Source: Symbiodinium natans
Lineage: Eukaryota > Sar > Dinophyceae > Suessiales > Symbiodiniaceae
NCBI GenBank assembly: GCA_905221605.1
Contig: CAJNDS010000039.1
Location: 183,540-247,539, forward strand
Length of the DNA stretch: 64,000 bases
Direction of reading: 5' to 3'
The notes under the pieces were generated by a model, which saw only the letters and a list, made by a program, of their open reading frames with translations, was not told the DNA's origin and ran no database searches. Each line of letters begins with the position of its first letter. Position 1 is the first letter of the stretch. The translations under genes and the position numbers were made by a program. Shown one piece after another: positions 55,382 through 64,000 of the stretch.

Positions 55382-56815
55382 ATGAGCTCCGATGTCTGGC
55401 ATCTGGAGCTGACCGGCTCGCGGCTGCAAAAACGAGACCCCCGCGATGGCCCCGAGGAGCACGAGGATTTCATGTTCCAGCTGTCCCGGCTAACTCGGCT
55501 AACTGCCGCCAAAGTTGCCGCAGTTGCCAAAGCCCAAGAGTCCCAAGATACCCCGCAGGCCGTCATGATTCAGGTCTGGGCTTGGGGTGGCATCTCAGGG
55601 GAAGAAGGGGAGGAAGGGGAGGACGGCGAAGAAGTCCCCGGCTGGAGCATGGCTTTCCAAAGCGTGGCCGAGAGAGGTCAAGGCCCGAGCTTCACGGAGT
55701 TCCAGCCCCCGGTCTTCCGATTTCGGTTGCGCCTCAAGGCCCTGCAAGCGCTTGCAGCTGGCCGCACGCCGACGCCGCAGAGGGCGCGGGACCCGGAGGC
55801 TTCCGCGCTGGAGCGGCGCCTGGCATCGGCGCGGCTGCGGGCGGGGGCGCTCCGGCGCAAGGCCTCGGCGCTGAGGCCGCTCTGCACCGAAGCGGCGGCG
55901 CAGAGGCACGGAGCAGACTTGGCCAAGTGGAGAGCGGAGGTCGCGAAGCTGCAGAAGGAAGTGGATGAACTGAATTCCAGAGGCTTGGTGAGCTCAGTGT
56001 CCAAGGAGTCCAAAGCCCCTGACGGCCCTGACGTTACAGAGATGCAGAAGGAGCCGAAGGACATCCACAACCTCCACACCATTCAGATCTTCTTGAAAAC
56101 CAGCCTACTGCTGGCCTTCTGTCATTTCTCAGCTCCGACTTATGGCCAGGGCTGTGCGCAACTGGTCATGACACTGCAGCTTCGTCCTGCAGCCGGAAAC
56201 CACTTAGAAGCCTTCGCGCTGGTTCCGCTGTCCAAGTCCTCACCACTCCCGCTATCCTGGGTGGCCTCTGACTTGACCTACCCTTGTGAGGGAGGCCTTC
56301 GGCGTGAGCTTTCGGTGGAGCTCCAGATTGGCGAGCAGGGCAAGATGACAGTGATGAGTGAGATGGGCGAGGGAAACAACATCGAGGCAATGGACGCCTA
56401 CGCGCCCAAGGCCTGGCTCCGGGCCCACATGACTCGAAGTTCTACGCGAAGTGCCCAACTTGGCTCCAGCCAAGCGGAGGAAGTGGAGGAAGTGGGGGAG
56501 GAGGAAGCAGATGCGGTGGTGGAAGAGGAGCTGCGGCTTCCTCTGACCCTTGCACTCTTCCTGCAGCCTCTCACAACCAAGCGCGCGGAGGCCGGAAAAT
56601 GCTCCCAATACGGCTTGATTTATATGCTGTGTGCTGATAGTGCGGATTCGGAGCGCGAGCCGTATCAGAAGTACGCGCAGGCACTTTGGCGAGAAGCGAA
56701 CGCTTGCTTCGTCTCCGCGGAGCCCCTCGCAATCAGCTTGCTTTACATCTTAGTGGCTGCATGCGCAAGATTTCATTGCATGCTTTTGCTTGATGTTCGT
56801 ACTACGCACCCTTGA
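55382..56815 (+). CDS. uncharacterised 477-residue protein with coil and acidic region
   Basis: ATG 55382 to TGA is open with no intron. The first 80 residues hold MSSDVWHLELTGSRLQKRDP and an acidic loop EEGEEGEDGEEVPGW. A basic/Ala-rich helix and coil follow (ASALERRLASARLRAGALRR, about 150-170, then KWRAEVAKLQKEVDELNSRG). A hydrophobic stretch lies at about 233-250 (IQIFLKTSLLLAFCHF), an acidic run VEEVGEEEADAVVEEEL at about 380-400 and a hydrophobic C terminus LLYILVAACARF. The VWHLELTGS and QVWAWGG pieces could be beta strands. I do not recognise the family. The frame may continue past a true splice donor, so the last 80 residues are less certain. Confidence 0.55.
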   Translation: MSSDVWHLELTGSRLQKRDPRDGPEEHEDFMFQLSRLTRLTAAKVAAVAKAQESQDTPQAVMIQVWAWGGISGEEGEEGEDGEEVPGWSMAFQSVAERGQGPSFTEFQPPVFRFRLRLKALQALAAGRTPTPQRARDPEASALERRLASARLRAGALRRKASALRPLCTEAAAQRHGADLAKWRAEVAKLQKEVDELNSRGLVSSVSKESKAPDGPDVTEMQKEPKDIHNLHTIQIFLKTSLLLAFCHFSAPTYGQGCAQLVMTLQLRPAAGNHLEAFALVPLSKSSPLPLSWVASDLTYPCEGGLRRELSVELQIGEQGKMTVMSEMGEGNNIEAMDAYAPKAWLRAHMTRSSTRSAQLGSSQAEEVEEVGEEEADAVVEEELRLPLTLALFLQPLTTKRAEAGKCSQYGLIYMLCADSADSEREPYQKYAQALWREANACFVSAEPLAISLLYILVAACARFHCMLLLDVRTTHP

Positions 56816-57279
56816 ATTGAAGAACTGTGTGCTCAAGGCTGCCGTGGAAGGGCACACGGGAGGACAGCCAATGCAGCGGTCGTAAGCGTGAGAGGGTCGG
56901 GTGCGAACTCTCAGTGTGAGGAGCTTGAGACCGCCGTCTCCTGCGGCATCTTCAATCCTCTCCCCGGCGTGCAGTCCCGTTTGCTTCTCGGGATAGGGTT
57001 ACTGGTTGATTGCGAAGCTGGCTTTGCCAAGCCTTGCCGAGCTCAGCCTTCAATTTCCATGGTACAGCCCATCTACAGCCGATCAGTACATGGCACTACA
57101 GTTATGGCAGTGTCGTGGCACTTTGAATCTTTGAATTACCATGAATGGTAGAGCGGCCCTGTGTGTCATTATGACATTGTCCGAAGACCTCTCTGCCTAG
57201 GGAATGGCTCCACGGTTCTGGGAGCTGTCCTCCCCTGCTGCCCTCGAGGCCACATCTGCCCATTCTGTTAGTTACGTCC
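56816..57279. other. no supported gene
   Basis: A + frame 56888-57151 contains FNPLPGVQSRLLLGIGLLVD but shows no motif. Confidence 0.35.
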
Positions 57280-57468
57280 ATGTCGCTCCTCCTGTTGATG
57301 TTCTTCTTCTTCTCTCAAGGTCATTGCTTCCTGGCTGTGAATTTCGGAGCGGACGTTCCTGCTGCACTGACTGCTTACGCGGCGAACGAAGCCCGCATCT
57401 CAGATCCGGGAGTAGCGAGCACGCTGGTCTGTGACATTTTCCCGCACTCATGCCACGAGCCTGAGTAA
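57280..57468 (+). CDS. small possible secreted protein
   Basis: ATG at 57280 reads MSLLLLMFFFFSQGHCFLAV, a signal-peptide-like start, then NFGADVPAALTAYAANEARI and a Cys-containing end before TAA. Sixty-two codons. An intron inside (CTCAAG before GTCATTG) is possible. Confidence 0.35.
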   Translation: MSLLLLMFFFFSQGHCFLAVNFGADVPAALTAYAANEARISDPGVASTLVCDIFPHSCHEPE

Positions 57469-57572
57469 AGCAAAGCCACTAACACACCGTCGGATGAAGA
57501 GTGGCGCCAGGAAATGCGGGAGAGCCTGCTTTGTTCCCCGAGCTTAACCTAGTGTCATGACGTCGCCGCACG

Positions 57573-57926
57573 TTGCCGCTGTTCTTGTTATGCCGAGCAT
57601 CGAAGATCAACGCCTCTGTTTGTAACCGAGTGTGGGAACCTGTCACTGAGAAGTCGGGGGCACTTCTGGGAAGGTTTTCGAATGCGATGTTGCTCGAGAG
57701 ACTTTTGGAGTTTAATTCTTACAAGCCTCATGTGCGCTTCCGTTTCTCTGGCGGCCATCTTGTCGCTAGGAGAAATGTGTTCAATGTCACGAGGGGCCAC
57801 ATGGCGAACTTCCTAAAGAGCCCGGTTACATCTGTCTTTCCGAATACCATGTCGCCGACAGCTTGTCTCATTGTCGGATGCGAACGCTGCCACCTCAGCG
57901 AGGTTGTCGGTCATGTCTTTGTGTAG
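57573..57926 (+). CDS. weak hypothetical ORF
   Basis: Open for 117 codons without an ATG start. The middle reads FSNAMLLERLLEFNSYKPHV then RFRFSGGHLVARRNVFNVTR. Possible exon, no family. Confidence 0.25.
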   Translation: MPLFLLCRASKINASVCNRVWEPVTEKSGALLGRFSNAMLLERLLEFNSYKPHVRFRFSGGHLVARRNVFNVTRGHMANFLKSPVTSVFPNTMSPTACLIVGCERCHLSEVVGHVFV

Positions 57927-58023
57927 AAAACCCAAGGGCAAAATGGGCCAGTCCAAACACCATGTTTCCTTTTCACCTTTGGTTTCGACATCTTTTGACA
58001 CCACGGAGTCACTGAGTCACTGA

Positions 58024-58389
58024 GTGTGCCGATACTGTCAGCGGACGCTGCATCTGTGGGCACTGCACAGGTCTTGGCCAAGCTGGCTCTCCATGCGGCG
58101 GTCTCTGCAGCGGCAGTGGCGGAAAGCGGAAAAAGTCACAAAACACACGAGTTCCTGTGTGCGTGCTTTCTGCACTGACACACACACACACACACATGTT
58201 ACATGCCGCACGTTCCCGCTGACGTCACCTGCTGCATCTGGGATGAGTGATAGTTCGAAAGACTGCGCGCAAAGTGTCCCAAAGGCTCTGAGCTCATCTG
58301 AGCGCTCTAAGTCCTTCGAATCCTTTCACGAGCGAGAGTCTCAACCCGACACAGCGCAGCCCGGACCCGGTGATTTTTCTCCATCTTGA
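58024..58389 (+). CDS. hypothetical exons, Ala-rich and Ser-rich
   Basis: One + frame at 58027-58140 reads LSADAASVGTAQVLAKLALH then AAVSAAAVAESGK, a good helix. After a (CA)n run, another frame reads MSDSSKDCAQSVPKALSSSE then RSKSFESFHERESQPD and ends TGA 58389. They may be two exons of one gene with the microsatellite in the intron. Confidence 0.35.
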   Translation: MCRYCQRTLHLWALHRSWPSWLSMRRSLQRQWRKAEKVTKHTSSCVRAFCTDTHTHTHVTCRTFPLTSPAASGMSDSSKDCAQSVPKALSSSERSKSFESFHERESQPDTAQPGPGDFSPS

Positions 58390-58559
58390 AATGCTGTGAG
58401 GGTTGTTTTGGTACGCCATGGCACAGGCCTTCAAGTCGTGCCTACGCCCGGATGCAACATCAACAGCGAAGCTTCATATGACCACCTGAAGACCACCTTC
58501 CACCGCGGATGAGCTCCTTCCACGTGTGGAAGTTGCTCAAAGAGCTCAAACTCCCTGGC

Positions 58560-58720
58560 GCCCTCTGAACCCTATAAACCCCTGCAAGCTCGAATGCCAC
58601 CAAAAACCCTAAACCACCAAATTGCCAAACCCTGAACCTCTAAAGCCCAGACCGCGCAGTGCGGGTGGCGAAAGCCCACTATAAGGCCCTAGAAAGCCCT
58701 AGAAAGCCCTGAACCCTGGA
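58560..58720. repeat. small telomere-type word cluster
   Basis: AACCCTAAACC, AACCCTGAACC and AAAGCCCTAGAAAGCCCTA words, degenerate. Confidence 0.75.
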
Positions 58721-59271
58721 AGCTACAAGCGAGCCTGAGGGAACTGCCGACCTGGAAGACTACTGAGAGGCCTACTTCGAATCCTTGGGCTCCAGATTGA
58801 CCCTCCCCGGAACCCGAAACCCCATTATCATAGTACAACTATAGCACTCTAGTAACATCAATAGAGTAATATAGTATCACTATAGTGCTAGTCCTCTAAC
58901 TCTTGCTTTGCTACAAATGCAGTCTGGGGGATCCTGCTGCTGTCCGCGCGCGCTTTGTGGCCGCTCTCCGTTTTCGTCTTCCTGTAGTACAGGCGCAGTA
59001 CTGTGAGGCCCGCTCTGTTATAATTCGTGTTATGAAACTTATATGTGAACTTATCTTGTTGAACATAAGTATACTTATAAGTTAACTTATAAGTAAGCTT
59101 TTACGAAAAGTAACTTTTTGAGTTTTCTGAAATGCCGAAATCGCAACTGGGTTCCTGCTTCATCACTATTTTTGTTTTGTTTTTTACGAAGCCTGCCTTT
59201 TTTTGGCATCTTGTGGTGTATTTTCGCAGGCTTATTGAGCCAAAAGGGCAATAGGGCCTAAACCTCCAGTG
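58721..59271. other. no supported gene; AT-rich palindromic stretch
   Basis: Contains CTATAGTGCT-like inverted words near 58830-58890 and the 24-base palindrome at 59072. Frames are short. Confidence 0.4.
59072..59095. repeat. perfect 24-bp palindrome
   Basis: TACTTATAAGTT and its reverse complement meet at the centre GTTAAC. Partial copies (ACTTATCTTG, CATAAGTATACTTAT) flank it on the left. Confidence 0.95.
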
Positions 59272-59976
59272 CACACAAAATGGCAACATCGCTTTGAACT
59301 TCGAACTCGGCCTTTTGTCCGCATGGCCTGGATCGATGTGGAAAGTGCTGTGGCCTTCTGAGGCCGCCGATGACCTTTGTGAGCTGGGAGTTCACATGCT
59401 GCATGATGCCAGGCAGATCGTGCATGCTCGCGCAAAGACGTGAGCGTGCTGCTGGAGAAGGTCGGGGTCTGAGACAGGAAATACTTGGAACTTCAGGAGT
59501 TCTCCTGCGAGGCACTGCAAGACTTGCGCGACGAGTTGGTGCAAGAACTGCAGCAGCTGCGCCGTGACTCGAAGAAGGAACTCCTTGTTACGATGTTTAT
59601 GGGAGATGCCATTGACGTATACCTGCTTCTGCCAGGATTTGCGTGAACTGTTCGAGAGCTCACTGCGCAAGGGGCCGTGCAAGCAGGAGGGTTTTGCACC
59701 AGTGGCTGTTGTTGGGGGGGGCTTTGAACTCTAAGAGCTTCACAGGACGAAGATCAGCAAAATGGCGATGTGGCTGTCACGCCACAAACTGCCAGCGTAA
59801 GGGACTCAAAATGGGGGCTTTTGTCAATAGGCGTGACGGCTCATGTGATTGCAGGTCACGCCACGGAAACGCCGCAGGGTGCAGCAGGAGTGGTGCCAGA
59901 CCCTGGCAGCCTAGCTTCAATGAGAACTCCATGTCAGGATTGTCTGGAAACTCCAGAAGTTAGTGGCCGCCCCTGA
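59272..59976 (+). CDS. hypothetical helical multi-exon gene
   Basis: The first piece reads CTQNGNIALNFELGLLSAWP then SMWKVLWPSEAADDLCELGV and HMLHDA, ending AG at 59412. A GC intron 59413-59477 joins AG+G as Arg into KYLELQEFSCEALQDLRDEL then VQELQQLRRDSKKELL. A 49-base GT intron (about 59597-59645) would then lead to DLRELFESSLRKGPCKQEGF. Later pieces DEDQQNGDVAVTPQTAS (donor GTAAGG) and GHATETPQGAAGVVPDPGSL end at 59974-59976 with stop. These joins keep one helical register, which supports them, but the family is unknown. Confidence 0.45.
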
Positions 59977-60159
59977 CTGGTCTCAGTGTTAAAACAATTC
60001 CGATTGTCTTCAGAGCACACCACTAGTGCCCACAGAGTGGGGGCGCCCCCCGCCCTCGCCCCCCGCTCCCCCCTCCCCGGCCAAATTGCCTTCTCCCCTG
60101 CCGAATTCTTGAAGGGGGGTAGGTGCACTTAATCAGCATTCAACATTACTTTGAAGCTA

Positions 60160-61759
60160 AGGATGCACAGATGGAAGTGGCGATGGCTCCAGCAAGTTGC
60201 GTGCCAAGATAAATTCTGTTCGGCCACGGGTCCTGCACAGCATTAGCGGCCCAGGCCTGACGGAGAGGCAACACCGACGCCGACGGCAGGCGGGGAACGA
60301 GCTACAACATGCTACAACATGCATCATGCTACGACTTCCCAATCGCACGATGCGCTGGACCAGGCAAAGGTGCATCCATACCGCCTGGATGTAGCTGGTG
60401 AGGAGGCAGGCAGCGATTGGGGGACAAGCTTGAAAACCCAACTCACTGTACCCAGACATCCCGGCGACACAATAAAGCGCGCTAGCTTAACCCAATTTTC
60501 TACACGTAATGTAAAGGAAAACCCTCTCAACAGAGTCAAGCCTCTCATAACAACGCTTATGAAATCTTCCAGGATGAGACGCCGAAGGATTCTGCGGCGC
60601 AAGAGAAGGGCGATCGCTGGCTCCTCCCCGATTTCCAGATAGGCGAGCTCCTCGGCTCTGGGGCATACGGCACAGTCTGCAAGGCCATGGACACCCGCAA
60701 AAAGCGGCCGGTGCCAGTGGCTATCAAGAAGATGGCCGACGTGTTCACTTGGAACCCTGCCGACGCCAAGCGAGCCCTGCGTGAGGTTGCCATCTTGAGC
60801 AAGCTGAAGCACGAGAACATCGTGAAACTCTGCAATGCGGTCGCTCCCTGCAGCACAAGTGCCTTCGAGGACATTTATATTGTCATGGAGGCTTGCGACT
60901 CTGATCTGGACAAGCTCTTCTGCTCGGGTGCAAATTTAAAGCTGCGCCAGATGAAGAAGCTTGCGTACACGTTGCTTTGTGGGGTGAAGTACCTTCACTC
61001 GGCATCAATCTGGCACCGTGATCTGAAACCGGCCAACTGCCTCTTAAACCAGACAAGGCCCCGCAACAACTGGTCTATCAAGATCTGTGACTTCGGCCTC
61101 AGTCGCCCAGATCCCAGGCGGCTACAAGGGACCTCACTGACCATGTGGTTACGAGGTTCTGGCGAGCCCCTGAGCTGGTTTTGTTGCAGAAGAACTACAC
61201 CGAGGCCATTGACATGTGGTCGGCCGGTTGCATCTTTGCCGAGATCCTGGGCATGCGGAAGGGCGTGCAAATCTGCGAGCGGGGGCCGTTGTTCCACGGA
61301 GCTGTGTGCGCGCCGCTTTCCCCGGACCAACGCGAGTGTTGGCCATCCGTCGTGCCGGAGCAGCATGACCAGCTCAACATGATATTCGATATCCTGGGAA
61401 CACCGGAACCAGAAGAGGTTGAGCAACTGGATGGGGATGCCAGGTCGTACGTTGAAAGCTTCGCAGAGCGCGAAGGAAAGGGCTTGGAGTTCCCCGGAGT
61501 CGACACGGAAGCCATGAAGCTGCTGCGGAGGCTGCTGCGGTTCGTTCCGCAAGAGCGCATCTGCGCGGCTGACGCAGTTCAATGCAAGTGGTTCGACTGT
61601 GTCCGCAAACGATCCATGGAAAGGCCTTCGCCAGAAAACATCAGTCTGGATTTCGAGAGCGAGCCAGAGATGGACGGATCTCGACTTCGAGAGATCTTCT
61701 TGAAGGAGATGAAGAAAATTCAATCCGGAAAAGCCGGACGCTTGACTTTGTCGCGTTGA
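60160..61759 (+). CDS. MAPK-like CMGC protein kinase, with one apparent frameshift
   Basis: Upstream exons SKLRAKINSVRPRVLHSISG (60198) and SHDALDQAKVHPYRLDVAGE (60340) probably encode the N-terminal arm. From about 60531 one exon encodes the kinase: FQIGELLGSGAYGTVCKAMD (Gly loop), VAIKKM (ATP Lys), REVAILSKLKHENIV (helix C Glu), HRDLKPANCLLN (catalytic loop), ICDFGLSRPD (DFG), then after a frame change LTDHVVTRFWRAPELVLLQ (activation segment, APE), AIDMWSAGCIFAEIL, RGPLFHG, DQLNMIFDILGTPEPEEV and the C-lobe end. The RGPLFHG--C-PLSPDQ insert is typical of protist MAPKs; the TxY dual site is not present as such. Frames shift by one base between 61113 and 61136 with no room for an intron. This is either a sequence error, or an inactivating mutation. 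It lacks introns in 1.2 kb, unlike the PDK gene. Confidence 0.88.
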
Positions 61760-62439
61760 GGCCACTGAGGCCTTATGGAACAGCACGTGCGCGCGAAACC
61801 GATTCTCGCATGGGAATGAAGCATCAATTGAGCCTCTCGGCCTCTCGGGGCTGGGGTTGAGTCTTCATGTTCTTGTTCAGCTGTAGTGACTGTAGTGCGC
61901 ATATGTTCTCTTCAATCTATTTCTTCATGTTCTGGCCCTCTGGCTCGGCGAGTGGATATGAAGTGCCCCCGAATTGAACTTCTCGGAGTTGAAGTCGAGT
62001 GCACTCACCCCCCGCAAGCCAAATTCTTCAAGATCAATGTGGGATATATCACGTTGGATGTCGATTGAGTTTTCCTGTAGCGGGCCGCCCCACAGTGGTA
62101 GTGGTCGCGGGTTGGGTGAGGCTCTGCGCTGCGGGGTGTTAAGTGGTCGAGTGCTCAGGACTACAGTGACTGCACCCCCCGATGTTTCCCGTGCCAAGAG
62201 GAGATCGCTTTTTTGTTGGCGATTAACATGTTGTTCACTGGGCAGGAGGTAGTTGGCTCAATTTGGCCTCCATGTAATTGCAGAGCCCGTCCCCCAGGCG
62301 ATGTTTTGGCCTTGAGCTCTTCTAACTTAAAGTATTTTCAGTTTGTGTGACCTTAGCTTTAACTGTACAGGGCAAGCCAGCGGTTTGTTGTCAGCGGGCG
62401 GTTGTCTTAGCCAGCAGAGGCGCGCATGGAGGGGTTTTG
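61760..62439. other. 3' flank, no supported gene
   Basis: Short frames only (for example 61886-62068 and 61974-62252), no motif. Confidence 0.4.
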
Positions 62440-63650
62440 TCCTTAATCTTACAATCTTCAGGTCTAAGCATGGCTTAGACTCCTGACCCTAATATCTGGA
62501 GGTGCAAGTATTAAAACCCGAAGTTCTTAACCCCAAGATCGTGTGAGCGACTAGCCCTAAGACCTAAGATCGTAAGATTTAAATATCATCATAAAACCTC
62601 AGGACTTTAGGATTTAAACACGAAGTCTAAAGATGTTAATCTTAAATTACTTCCTTGGAATCCCTTAACTCTAAAACTTTCAAGCTGAAATACTTATGTA
62701 ACTTATGCTAGTAAACTCTTGATCTTGATGTCTTAAAAATGAAATCTACAAGTCCTTAAGCCCCTAATCTTCATATTTTCAATAATAATCTACCAGACCC
62801 TTATGAAGCCTTGAACCCTCAAATTAATTTAGGTCCCACCACTAAACTCCAATTTTTAGGATTAACCCGAAAAAGTTATCGGTCGACACGTCTACGGCGC
62901 AAGTTTTGCAGGCCGAGCGCCACTTCTTGAAGGCTTCTTTGTTATGATCTAAAAACCTCTAAATATGAAGACCCAAAGCCTCGAGTTCTGAATCTTCAAT
63001 AGAGTTTAGATACTAAAATCATGGATGTTTCTTCTCGGATCTCATTTCTGAGGCTTCGTTCCGAAGATTTTTAAACTTGACGCATGAAGGGTCAAGATTT
63101 TCTTTCGTGTTTCATTCAGAGAGACCATATTCTAGAGTGGGATACTTATGGAATCCCTAACCTGACAAATATCAAGATTTTTAGCTCCATCTTAAAAGCT
63201 CTTCACTCTAAAAATTGAAGACTTAAGTAAGCACCAATGCCCTAAGATTTTAAGGTTCAAATAACGAATCTCTCAGCTCTTGAGCCTTCATCTAAAGATA
63301 TAAATATCAAAGCCCTAAGCTCTTAATTGTTCTGCTTCGTTTTGCTTCGGGTTGGTTTTCGGGTTTCACATTTCTAGTTCTTACTTGGTGCTTTTGGGAG
63401 CAGAAGCCTCTTGCACCTGAAGGGTTGGAAGATCATAAGATTGAAATATCAATCTGAAACATAGGGCTTTTGGATTTCAACACCAAGTCTAAAGATCGTA
63501 ACCTTAAAGCCATAAGTCTTGTACATAAAGTTTTCAGCCCTCAATTCTAAAGTCTTGCTTTTACTATTTGAACACCGATATTCGAAGCCCTTAATCTTGA
63601 ACCTTAAAGTTTAAGAATTTATATCCCCATAAAAAGCTACGGGCTCGACC
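62440..63650. repeat. degenerate AT-richer repeat field
   Basis: No frame over 60 codons on either strand. Words such as TAAGATTT, CTTAAAG, AAGTCTAAAGAT and AGCCCTAAG recur about every 10-20 bases. Two longer echoes are visible: a TTTAGGATTTAAACAC / TTTTGGATTTCAACAC pair, each followed by a ..AAGTCTAAAGAT string, at 62605 and 63470. It looks like decayed satellite, possibly derived from CCTAAA words. Confidence 0.6.
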
Positions 63651-63784
63651 CTATTTTCGTTTTTCGGCCGCCCTGTCGGATGCCCCGCCTCCTCTTCCGG
63701 TCAATTTGGCTGCTTGTGGGGGCCTTGCAGGGGGATCCGGAAAATTCCGGGTCCCCCGGACCCGAAAATTCCGGGAATTTTCGG

Positions 63785-64000
63785 GCCCCGAGTTTAGGGT
63801 TTAAGGGTTTTACGGTTTATGGTTTAGGGTTTCGGGGCTTAATAGAAATTGTATTTCTTGCTTTTGCTGTAATGGTTTGGGTTTTGTCGGGTGTGGTGGG
63901 GGCTGGGTGGTTTTGGGGTGCTGAGTGGCTGGGGCTGCGGCTGAGGGGCTGGGGCTGAAAGGCTAGAGTTTTGGGAGGTTTTGTTTTTTGGGCTGATCAG
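63785..64000. repeat. telomere-type words and G/T-rich end
   Basis: TTTAGGGTTTAAGGG and TTTAGGGTTTCGGGG words, then GGGGCTGGGGCTG repeats. The open + frame 63680-63958 is low-complexity Gly/Leu/Val and Trp and not credible as a gene. Just before it, AATTCCGGG occurs three times at 63743-63780. Confidence 0.75.

Noticed and set aside
61110-61128. Tiny intron explaining the kinase frameshift
   Set aside because: Only 8-base candidates have the right phase, too short for splicing.
63680-63958. 92-codon + frame near the end
   Set aside because: Composed of telomere-type and GGGGCTG repeats; no protein character.

Overview
The window looks like nuclear DNA of a dinoflagellate, probably of the Symbiodinium type. 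The evidence is: (i) coding exons whose introns can be mapped by phase and by protein family, most of them starting with GC or GA instead of GT and ending AG, usually followed by G; (ii) nearly all supported coding sequence on one strand (+) over 64 kb; (iii) many degenerate and exact copies of the TTTAGGG/CCCTAAA telomere-type word scattered between genes; (iv) large amounts of simple repeat, G-runs and minisatellite; (v) eukaryotic families only (PDK/BCKDK kinase, MAPK-like kinase, Dicer-like helicase, dynein heavy chain, SPRY, ankyrin, LEA_2-like). I see no rRNA, tRNA, CRISPR array, operon or bacterial signal. The organism assignment is inference from these traits, not from a database match.

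Layout. 0-4.8 kb: CA microsatellites, hypothetical exons, a two-exon Dicer/RIG-I-type helicase C-terminal half (1.7-3.4 kb) and two dynein heavy chain stalk exons (4.3-4.7 kb). 5.3-9.1 kb: coiled-coil plus SPRY-domain gene with a disordered repeat-rich tail. 9.1-18 kb: sparse, with hypothetical exons, a possible minus-strand exon and a membrane-anchored LEA_2-like gene (16.0-17.0 kb). 18-25.4 kb: short-exon coiled-coil gene(s) containing a 1.4 kb segment duplicated in direct orientation. 25.8 kb: a 103 bp near-perfect palindrome. 26.6-31.5 kb: a 4.8 kb minisatellite with a 52 bp unit. 32.6-36.6 kb: a 14-exon pyruvate/branched-chain dehydrogenase kinase gene, the best gene model here. 37-38.9 kb: coiled-coil and acidic-tail exons. 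39.6-50.7 kb: a domain rich in telomere-type words that surrounds an intact secreted ADP-ribosyl cyclase-like gene (48.9-50.0 kb). 50.7-52.6 kb: an ankyrin-repeat gene. 53.4-56.8 kb: a coiled-coil gene starting with a myristoylation-type N terminus and an unrecognised 477-residue protein. 57-60 kb: small ORFs and a helical multi-exon gene. 60.2-61.8 kb: a MAPK-like kinase with one apparent frameshift. 62.4-63.7 kb: a degenerate AT-richer repeat field.

The genes do not form a pathway; the order looks like a normal dinoflagellate unidirectional gene array. The most useful result is the intron system. At junction after junction the exon ends AG (very often codon GAG), the intron starts GC, and the intron ends AG followed by the same G or GC, so both edges carry a short direct repeat (7 bases in one case). 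Splicing at these sites turns apparently broken reading frames into family-consistent proteins of the expected length.
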